Of a stretch of 64,000 nucleotides of DNA, positions 56,917 through 64,000 are shown in pieces. The stretch is taken from NCBI GenBank assembly GCA_022828595.1, contig JAKGHH010000005.1, positions 26,362,193 through 26,426,192 of the forward strand. The letters are read 5' to 3'. The notes beneath the pieces are model-generated. The model was given only the letters and a program-made list of their open reading frames with translations, was not told the DNA's origin and ran no database searches. A program made the position numbers and the translations under genes. Source of the stretch: Nelumbo lutea. Lineage: Eukaryota > Streptophyta > Magnoliopsida > Proteales > Nelumbonaceae. Position 1 is the first letter of the stretch, and each line of letters starts with the position of its first letter.

Positions 56917-58019
56917 AGGTTTACCAGGGTCCAAGCAAACATCCTGAAGGAGTTGTAGAAGATTGGTACAAGCATAAAGCTTGTTATCCCTAAGTCGTTT
57001 ATGGAAATCAAAGCCCCAGTTAAGTCCCATAGGATGTATTGGAGGAGCAAAAAATCTTGACACACTCATTTTTGTACAAAGAAACCGAGTATAAGGAGGG
57101 GAAGAGCTTCATTAACGGACAAGAACCAACCCAAGTATCACCCCAAAATGTAATAGAAGCCCCAAAGCAAACATCATACCTGACGAAACGAAGAAAGTGA
57201 GGTAGAATGCTGTGAACCGCTTTACAAGGTGAGGCTAGAGTAGCTCTAGTAGATACACCTGCATCGTAACCATTTTCCAACCTTCCATTTATGCTAGTTA
57301 TTAGTTCATGCCACAATTTGTTCCTTTCCTACACAACCTCCCACTTAACCAGATGATCCTTCTTTCCATCGCATGGCTCCCCCAAAAAATCCCTTATAAT
57401 CTTCTCAAATTTTTTTTTGCTTCTTTTTGGGGGATTCTAAAAACTGATGGGAAATAGATTGGAAGTTTAGCAAGCATGGATTTAATTAGAGTAATCCTTC
57501 CTCCCAAAGATGCATAATTCCTCTTCCAAGTTGCTTGTTTCTTTGCACATCTCTCCACTATGGAGTTCCAGAATTTGCTCTCCTTAGGATTTGCACCTAG
57601 AGGAAGTCCTAGGTAGGTCAGAGGCCAATTAGCAATAGGACACTCTAATATCTGCAACAAAGTTCATTTCCTCTTCCTCTATGTTAATTCTTGTTATGCA
57701 ACTCTTTTGAAGGTTGATTTTTAGAGTAGAGGTAAGCTCAAATTTCTTCACCAAATTCTTCAAATTCCTTACCAAAATTTGCTTTCCACCCCCACGAAAA
57801 GTGTAATATCATCAACAAACTGTAGAAGGGTGATTGGGACCCTCTCTCTTCCAACTTTCCAACGTTTAATTATAGTGTCCTAATCAGCCTTTAAGATCAT
57901 TTTGCTAAATACATCACATTCCTTTCCATTCCACTCATCTTAACTCCTCCTTCCATCATGCCTCCACATTTCTCACAAGGTTTGGATGTGTAAACCACAT
58001 GTTTTCAAACCTAAATGGG
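56917..58019 (-). pseudogene. LINE RT and zf-RVT (piece 2)
   Basis: The minus strand begins with PFRFENMWFTHPNLVRNVEA (linker after the endonuclease) and then jumps to VGRERVPITLLQFVDDITLF, the RT catalytic box with FVDD in place of FADD. ANWPLTYLGLPLGANPKESK, WKRNYASLGGRITLIKSMLA and the zf-RVT linker (FWGDTWVGSCPLMKLFPSLY) follow. The fingers part of RT is absent. Several stops are present. Confidence 0.8.
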
Positions 58020-58469
58020 TGATGCAGTAGGGCTGGAACAAACTAACACAAGACAGAAAGAGGGGAGAAAGGGTAGAAATCCAAGGGGTCCTAGAATCAC
58101 TCTAGGGTTTGTAGGAATCACTCCATACAGCAAGAGTGCTCTTAAGAAATCCTCATTCATTCATTAGCCTCAAAAGGAAGAGAATACATCTATTTATAGA
58201 GTGACTTGTGTGGCCCGGAACACTGTTCACCATAATTACAAAAAGTGCCACTCTTTGTCTTGTGCATCAAGAAACACGATAACTTACTATCTACTAATGC
58301 AATTAATCTAAAAATTGAACGACAAGCACTACTAAGCTATAGGAACAAGATGCTATAGCCCAAAGTCCACATTTGGGTTGGTCAAAATGACGAAAATACC
58401 CCTGACCAGATCAGTCCAAGTCCAAAGAGTCTTTTCCATGCCAAATCAGAACTTGTTTGTTGGCCTTCA

Positions 58470-58980
58470 TCTCCAAGTCGAATCCTAATTTGGTGATATC
58501 CGCTTCTAAGATCAATTTTGGAGAAAATTGTATCTCCGCTCATCATATCGAGGATGTCATCTAAGTGTGGAATAGGGAACCGGTACTTGGTTGTAATCTT
58601 GTTGATTTCTTTGCTATCAACGCACATCCTCCATGAGCCATCCTTCTTGGGAGTGAGTAGAGCTGGTACAACACGTGTTGAGACTCTCTCTAATGAAGCC
58701 CTTCTTCAGTAGATCATCCACTTGCCTCTTCAACTCAGCATGTTCTATGGGATTCATCCGGTGTGCAGGCAAATTAGGTAGTTGAGACTCGGGAGTCAAG
58801 TCTATTGTATGTTGGACATCATGTCGAGGTGGTAATTCATCAGGCAACTCTTCTGGGATCAAATTTGAAAAATCAGCCAACGAGTCTTTAACCTCTTTTA
58901 GCACCTTTGAAATAGGGGCATGTGTTGGTTTATTCACTTCTTTCACTATTAGGGCATAAATAAGGTCTTATTCTTTGCTT
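58470..58980 (-). pseudogene. Gypsy RT, N-terminal stub
   Basis: Two overlapping minus frames: 58946-58617 ([40 protein letters not shown]) and 58627-58382 ([39 protein letters not shown]). The reading then enters LTR sequence. The catalytic YADD/FDD box, RNase H and integrase are all missing. Confidence 0.85.
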
Positions 58981-59197
58981 TCCTCCTCAAATTGCTTATT
59001 GGACAGCAGGAGATGTTGCTTCTTTTGTTCAACTACTTGTTTCTGGGCTGGAGCTGCCTTTTGAGGGGCCTTAGTTCGCTTCTTGATCTCATCAGGTGAC
59101 ATAGGTTTCATAACAATTCTCTTTCCATTAAATAGAAAGTAATATGTATTCTCTTTCCCACAATAGTATACATCCCTATCGTAAATCCATGGTCGGC

Positions 59198-59794
59198 CTA
59201 TAGAATATGTCTAACATTCATAGGAATAACATCACACCAAATATCATCAACATAAGACCCATAGGAAATAGAAACAAGAGCTCTTTGTTCTACCTGAAGT
59301 GTCATCTTGTTTAACCAAGCAATCTTGTATGGTTGACGATGAGGTTGTGCAACTAGATTGAGCCTTTCAATAGTTGCCGCAGAAACCACATTCATGCTGC
59401 TACCACCATCAATAATTAGCTTGCAAAGTTTGTCTCCGCTCTTGACAAAGGTGAGGAAGATCGCTGTACGAAGCCAATCTTCTTTCTTTTCTTCTTTAGA
59501 GGATGCTAAAATGCGTCTAACAACTCCAACAAGATTGTTGTCATCTTCTTCTTCATGTTCAGACCCAGTGTACTCCTCTTCACCAAGGCCTCCTCCATCA
59601 TCTTTCACTTGTCCTTCCTTCTCACACCATATGTGTAGATTTTTATTAGGGCATTGAAATGCATAGTGGCCCTTTCGACCACACTTGAAACAAGTATTTT
59701 TTGTTGTTCCCCTTTTATTAACATCAATCATGATGTTCTTTCCCTTGTTATCTGCTCCCTGATACTTGGAACCATTAGACCTTATTGGAACCAC
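59198..59794 (-). pseudogene. Gypsy zinc knuckle and protease
   Basis: The 198-codon frame contains a CCHC knuckle (CFKCGRKGHYAFQC), an acidic linker (GLGEEEYTGSEHEEEDDNN) and the protease (CKLIIDGGSSMNVVSAATIE, DGG at the active site, a form known in some plant gypsy lineages). It ends in VIPMNVRHIL; the next residues (GRPWIYDRD-like) follow in another frame. Confidence 0.82.
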
Positions 59795-59992
59795 ATTACT
59801 TGAATACCAAACCTCCTACTATTCACTTGCTTCAAGCTCTTCTCTATTTTAAGAGCCATCTGAAAAGCATCATCTACATCATAAACTCGTGCAGCCATCA
59901 TTTCCCTTCAAATGTCAGCCCTTAAACCATTCCGAAATCGGGTTAATTTTTGCTTCTCACTTTCTGTAGACTGACATCTAATAGTAAACTCA

Positions 59993-60797
59993 TCAAACTT
60001 CTGCATGTACTTCATCAAACTTCTTCATGTACTCAGACACAGATAAGCTGCCTTGTCTCAATGTCATCATCTTATCTTGAAGAGAATCTTGGAAGTCATT
60101 AGGAAAATATTTCTCCTCCAAGTAATGCTTCATATCTTCCCAATGGGTGATAGTACGCTTACCCATATTCTGTAATCTATTCTCCACACTCCACCATACT
60201 TTTGCATGGTCTGCAAGTTTAAGTTTAGCAAATCTAAACCGTCTTTCATCTGACATATCAAACCAATCAAAGTATTCCTCTAGTTCTGCCAACCAATTGG
60301 AGAAAACTCGTGGATTGATATCACCTCTAAAACTAGGAACTTCTATCTTCACTTTACTAGTAATGTCATCCCGATAGTCATCTATATTAGTCTTAGAATG
60401 CTCCACCAACTCATCATATAAATCATTTAAAGTACCTTGAGTTTGTAGAGTTCGAGACCTTAGGGTGGTTCGCATGTGGACCAGTAGGGTTATTGGTGTT
60501 AGAACCCTTTGCTTCAGCTCCTCCATGTGGAACACCAGTGCTGTTTTTCTCTTCTTGTTTTTCCATCAACACTTTGACTTGAGCTTCTAGGATGTCCACT
60601 CGATTAATAAGTGCAAGCAACAACTCTTCTTTAGTTTGTTCACTTAATCTTCCTCTCATGTTTCTACCATGGTAATGAGCTATTTGAAACTTGGCGCTCT
60701 GATACCAAACTGATGCAGTAGGGCTGGAAAAAACTAACACAAGACAGAAAGAGAGAGGAGAAAGGGTAGAGAAAGAGAAAAGAGAGAGAAATCCCAA
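59993..60797 (-). pseudogene. Gypsy gag
   Basis: The frame 60797-60423 includes LTR-derived codons and then the gag N-terminus. 60535-59993 carries the gag core: VKIEVPSFRGDINPRVFSNW, LAELEEYFDWFDMSDERRFR, ITHWEDMKHYLEEKYFPNDF and SVSEYMKKFDEV. A frameshift separates the parts, and another lies near 59995-59900 before the knuckle. Confidence 0.8.
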
Positions 60798-61243
60798 GGA
60801 ACCACTCCAAGGGGTCCTAGAATCACTCTAGGGTTTGTAGGAATCACTCCATACAGCAAGAGACCTCTTAAGAAATCTTCATTCATTCATTAGCCTCAAA
60901 AAGAAGAGATTACATCTATTTATAGAGTGACTTGTGTGGCCCGGAACACTGTTCACCATAATTACAAAAAGTGCCACTCTTTGTCTTGTGCATCAAGAAA
61001 AACAATAACTTTCTATCTACTAATGCAAATAATCTGAAAATTGAAAGACAAGCACTACTAAACTATAGGAACAAGATGCTATAGCCCAATTCCACATTTG
61101 GGCTGGTCAAAATGACGAAAATATCCCTGACCAGATCAGTCCAAGTCCCAAGAGTCTTCTCCATGCCAAATCAGAACCTGTTTGTTGGACTTCTTCTTAC
61201 GAGAATAGGTCTTATAATGCATGGACTGATCCCCATCAATGGG

Positions 61244-61948
61244 GTAGGGCCATTTGCAAAGTTTTCTCAACCTAACTTAATAGGTCAGTGATCTTAGGTG
61301 ACTCTAGATAGAGCTCTTGACACCAGGTTTCAGGTTTCCTACATGGGATTCCCAAAGTTCATTAAAGAGGAATTTGTCTAATTTTGAGCAATGGGGTAGT
61401 TCTTGAAAATTCAACCAAGTGAATCAGGCTTGCGATAGGGGGGGATTTCAATCAGCTTACAAGTCTCTATAAAATCATTGAATCTCCTCATACTAGTGGT
61501 GACTTGTTGGTTGTTCTTTGTTTCGTTCGAGAATCTCACAACATTAAAATCACCTGCCACACACCACGACCCATCCCATAAACCCCTAATAGCATAAAAT
61601 TCCCCCTACATTTCATTTCTTTCCCGGTATCTATTTGGACCATAAACATTGGTGAGTACCCATATAAAACCATCCTTGATATTTTTGAATTTCATTGATA
61701 TCGAGAATCTCCCTATTAATTCCTTTGTTGACTTAACCACATCATCCTTCCACATTGTCACCATTCCTATCGAGACCCCACAAGAAGGACCGGAAGACCT
61801 CCTAATACCTATTGAACTTCAAATGCTTCTTATCCATTTCCCATCATTCCCCATCAATTTTTTTTCTTGAATCATCACAATGTCTGGCTTTTCCTTTCTA
61901 AGTAAATCTTTGATAGCTCTCCCTTTCCTCGCAGTCTCAAGCCCTTTT
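61244..61948 (-). pseudogene. LINE APE-type endonuclease (piece 3)
   Basis: Minus strand, broken by stops: GLETARKGRAIKDLLRKEKP then DIVMIQEKKL (the catalytic Glu site), VLTNVYGPNRYRERNEM, and WCVAGDFNVVRFSNE (GDFN motif). Near the end ESPKITDLL stands where SDH is usual, so the last catalytic pair is lost. It is followed across the gypsy by the PFRFENMW linker. This domain nicks target DNA in plant LINEs. Confidence 0.75.
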
Positions 61949-61976
61949 TTTTTATAGATCAGTCTCAAGCCCTTTT
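61932..61976. repeat. 17-bp direct repeat around an 11-bp insert
   Basis: CAGTCTCAAGCCCTTTT at 61932-61948 and 61960-61976 flank TTTTTATAGAT (61949-61959). On the minus strand the insert reads ATCTATAAAAA. It interrupts the LINE endonuclease start. It looks like a tail-only retroelement insertion with its target duplication (inference). Confidence 0.65.
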
Positions 61977-62510
61977 ACACCCCTTCCACCAGTTTGGCTT
62001 TCTCCTTCTTTCACCCCTTCCACTAAACTCAATATCACCTTCAACATCCGACCTCAATCTTTCCACTTCTGACTTCCTTCTTTTTTCCTGCAATAGAGTG
62101 ATAAACCCTTACCTTATCTGGCCCATCTTCTTCCTAGATGATCCTTCGCTCTAAAACTTCATTACCCTGGATCCCTATCTCCTTTTCTTTCTTCTGTCCT
62201 AATAGACTCGGCTTACCCCTTTCTTCTTTTTCCATATCCTTCTTCTTTAAACTCTCGAATTCACCCCAAATCAGATTCCAGATTCTACCAGTCTCCTCCA
62301 CTCTTCTTCTTTCCAATCCCCTCTCTTCCTCCAACTTGCCTCAAGAGTCCCCTTCAAGCTTTCAACATTTGGTTGGGAAAAAGGCAAAGGAGACAGTGAG
62401 GTTGGGGGAAGAGACAAAGAGGAAGAGATGAACTCATGAAGCGACAAAGACACCTTGAGCCGACAATGGAAGAGTCCATGGATCTAGGGCTAGGGTTTCC
62501 AGGAAGAGAT
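61977..62510 (-). pseudogene. LINE ORF1-like stretch, low complexity
   Basis: Minus frames are charged and Glu/Lys/Arg-rich (RGLERRRVEETGRIWNLIWG). Position before the endonuclease fits the C-terminal tail of ORF1 or the start of ORF2, but no domain can be recognised. Confidence 0.4.
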
Positions 62511-62539
62511 TGAGAGACTTATGGTGTGGAGAGAGAGAG

Positions 62540-64000
62540 AGCCTATTAGTTTGATTACTAGCTTGTACAAAATCATTCTTAAAGTGCTCTCCTTGAGAAT
62601 CAAGAAAGTCCTACCTTATATTATCACTCATTATCAAGGGATTTTTGTTCAAGAGAGACAATTACTAATCAGATTTTTATTGAAAATGAATTTTTAGAGG
62701 AATTAAGAAGATTGTGAAGGAAGGGAGCAATAATCAAGCTGGACCTAGAGAAAGCTTATGATCTTGTAGATTGGGACTTTCTATAGATGTCGTGAGGGAG
62801 TATAGATTTGGGGAGAGATGGTGTAAATGGGTAAGGGGATGCTTGCAAACTTGTCATTTTTCGATCACTGTGAATGGTTTTGTGGAGTTCTTTAGGGGTA
62901 ATAGGGGATTGAGGCAAGGTGATCCACTTTTCCCTTTTCCCTCATTGTTGATGTTTTTATTTAACTTATTTCACAAATTGATAGGATGCAGTTGATTATA
63001 GGTTGGAATGTGGGGAGAGGAGGGGTTGCGATGAGTAATTTACAATTTGCTAATGATATTATCGTATCTTGTGATGGGTAGAATAATTATTAATTTGAAT
63101 GTTTGAAACTAGTGGTGAGGTTATTTGAGAGAATGCCAAATTTGAAGGTTAAATAGGTTAAGAGTATGGTAGCAGGGTCAAATTTATGAATGGCCAATGA
63201 ATTAGCTAGGTCTTCCATTGGGTGCCAACCCTAGAGTGAGCAACTTTTGGAATCCATTGGTAGAGAAATTTGAGAAGTTGGCAGTTTGGAAAAAGAACTA
63301 CATCTCCCTTGGGGGAAGAATTACTTTGATTAAGACCACTTTAGCCAATCTTTGTATGTACTATCTCTCAATTTTTAGGATGTTTCAAGCAATTATAATT
63401 AGGATTGAGAAGATAGTGGGAGACTTCCTTTGGGAACCTGGGTTGGGGAAGAAATATCATTTAGTTAATTGGGAGGTAGTGTGTGGGAGGTAGAAGGTGG
63501 CTTGCGAATAGGCAATCAGAGTTAGAAGGCACTCGTTGGCAAATGGTTATGGAATTTCTCAATGGAAAATGAGACATTGTGGCAAAGGGTTGTGACAAGT
63601 ATTCATGGGATTAAGGACAATGGGTGGGATGTTGGGCTGATGCACTACCCTTTCTTCACCTTGGGAAGCCATCCACGATATCCTTCCTTCGTTTCTATTA
63701 TCTTTTCTTGCGTAATAAAATTAAATCTTGGGAGGATCTTTGGGTTGGTGAATCTCCTTTTAGATTTTTTCCTTCTCTCTTTACCCTTCTAGTCTTGGGA
63801 GGATTTTCGGGTAATAAAATTAAATCTTGTGCCTCTTTCATCAAATCTTTAGTGTCGCCTAATCCTTCCTTCGTTTCTATTATCTTTTCTTGGGTAATAA
63901 AATTCAATCTTGGGAGGATCTTTGGGTTGGTGAATCTCCTTTTAGATTTTTTCCTTCTCTCTTTACCCTTCTAGTCTTGGGAGGATTTTCGGGTAATAAA
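62540..64000 (+). mobile_element. Sense LINE, runs off the window
   Basis: RT begins PISLITSLYKIILKVLSLRI, then an IKLDLEKAYD-like motif in another frame, HFSITVNGFVEFFRGNRGLR, QGDPLFPF, and a decayed catalytic box (LQFANDI-like). LGLPLGANPRVSNFWNPLVE, VWKKNYISLGGRITLIKTTL and the zf-RVT linker (WEDLWVGESPFRFFPSLFTL) follow. At least a dozen stops or frameshifts. The end is duplicated in tandem from about 63681. Confidence 0.78.
63681..64000 (+). repeat. 182-bp tandem duplication at the window edge
   Basis: The segment from TCCTTCCTTCGTTTCTATTA recurs at a 182-bp offset (63681 and 63863; CTTGGGAGGATCTTTGG at 63727 and 63909). Copies are nearly identical, so the duplication is much younger than the LINE that carries it. 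The second copy continues beyond the window. Confidence 0.85.

Larger units (their letters stand above)
58020..61238 (-). mobile_element. Internally deleted gypsy, antisense
   Basis: A minus-strand element with the 5' LTR at 60711-61238 (528 bp), a primer site at 60697-60709 (TTTGGTATCAGAGC), gag, protease and the first part of RT, then a direct join into the 3' LTR (58020-about 58469). A perfect 5-bp target duplication ATGGG lies at 58015-58019 and 61239-61243. The 3' LTR lacks its first 45-50 bp, lost with most of pol. It resembles the gag relic at 46430. The lineage is not assigned; protease IIDGGSS and the LTR suggest a chromovirus-type gypsy. Confidence 0.88.
47673..62510 (-). mobile_element. 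Antisense LINE in three pieces
   Basis: One minus-strand LINE. The tail is a T8 run at 47673-47680. RNase H and zf-RVT are at 47782-48824, zf-RVT and RT at 56917-58019, endonuclease and an ORF1-like stretch at 61244-62510. A copia element (48825-56916) and a gypsy (58020-61238) separate the pieces. Junctions restore coding: GKP joins NKHIW across the copia, and GPT joins PFRFENMW, the conserved linker after the endonuclease, across the gypsy. The RT N-terminal half is missing from 57850-58010, an internal deletion. The 5' limit near 62510 is approximate. Confidence 0.8.
5287..64000 (+). other. P4H1: P4H1-like gene span, incomplete at the right edge
   Basis: Span of the prolyl 4-hydroxylase gene from its start codon to the window edge. 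The family hydroxylates proline in secreted hydroxyproline-rich proteins in the ER/Golgi using Fe(II), 2-oxoglutarate and ascorbate. Six exons (61, 48, 69, 53, 66 and 75 nt) join with phases 1,1,1,0,0,0 into about 124 uninterrupted codons that align along their length with the N-terminal part of Arabidopsis P4H1 as I remember it. Introns are 4490, 13204, 620, 19092, 2002 and at least 18934 bp. The following part, expected to carry RTSSGMF and the HxD...H iron site, was not found up to 64000, so it lies beyond the window or has been lost. I read this as a live gene because all six exons keep frame and splice sites. Confidence 0.8.

Noticed and set aside
56911..56921. A 5-bp target duplication for the large copia element
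   Set aside because: The left flank is TTAGG and the right flank AGGTT; only AGG is shared, so I do not claim a normal 5-bp duplication.
61244..64000. Twin-priming inversion: antisense endonuclease followed by sense RT of one LINE
   Set aside because: The antisense endonuclease continues across the gypsy into the RT of the antisense LINE at 56917-58019 (GPT joined to PFRFENMW), so the sense RT at 62540 is an independent insertion.

Overview
This is nuclear DNA of a flowering plant: AT-rich, with no bacterial-style gene packing, plant LINEs, Ty1/copia and Ty3/gypsy elements with plant tRNA-Met primer sites, MITEs and GT-AG introns. I cannot name the species. The exon sequences and very large repeat-filled introns would fit a magnoliid or another repeat-rich angiosperm (inference).

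The only host gene I can support is on the + strand. It is the 5' part of a membrane-anchored prolyl 4-hydroxylase resembling Arabidopsis P4H1 (At2g43080). Six small coding exons are visible at 5287-5347, 9838-9885, 23090-23158, 23779-23831, 42924-42989 and 44992-45066. They join in frame with no stop and cover the membrane anchor, stem and start of the catalytic domain. The Fe(II)/2-oxoglutarate half is not in the window, so intron 6 runs past 64000 and the gene exceeds 58.7 kb. Introns 1, 2, 4 and 6 are enlarged by transposons; introns 3 and 5 are 0.6 and 2.0 kb.

Layout. 1-4340: Tat/Ogre-like gypsy remains (73-bp tandem array, polypurine tract, 2.2-kb LTR). 4341-4613: MITE-like inverted repeat. 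4614-5286: P4H promoter and 5' UTR region. Intron 1: copia LTR and gag relic cut by a LINE tail, then a TA microsatellite. Intron 2: copia LTR/integrase relic, LINE fragment, Athila-like gypsy LTR and pol with an inverted partial duplicate (fold-back), antisense copia gag, another LINE, and a MITE lying 32 bp before exon 3. Intron 4: a LINE inserted into a LINE (13-bp target duplication), a longer sense LINE with ORF1, RT and RNase H, and a three-level nest: antisense LINE, then sense gypsy A (32034-41984, target duplication CATAC), then antisense gypsy B (34199-39217, target duplication AGTTG). Intron 5: a hAT-like element (8-bp target duplication) holding a copia LTR, and a LINE 3' end. Intron 6: a gypsy gag relic, then one antisense LINE (47673 to about 62510) split into three pieces by an 8.1-kb copia element with about 1.95-kb LTRs (48825-56916) and by an internally deleted gypsy (58020-61238, target duplication ATGGG), then a sense LINE running off the window.

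All transposon open reading frames carry stops, frameshifts, deletions or lost catalytic residues, so I see no autonomous element. I found no rRNA or tRNA gene, CRISPR array or bacterial-type system. I did not find an undescribed biological system. The points most worth checking are the hidden exon 3 beside a MITE, the size of the P4H gene, the GC donor after exon 6, the fold-back gypsy, the RT-less copia with long LTRs, and the near-empty 11-bp retrotransposition footprint inside a LINE.
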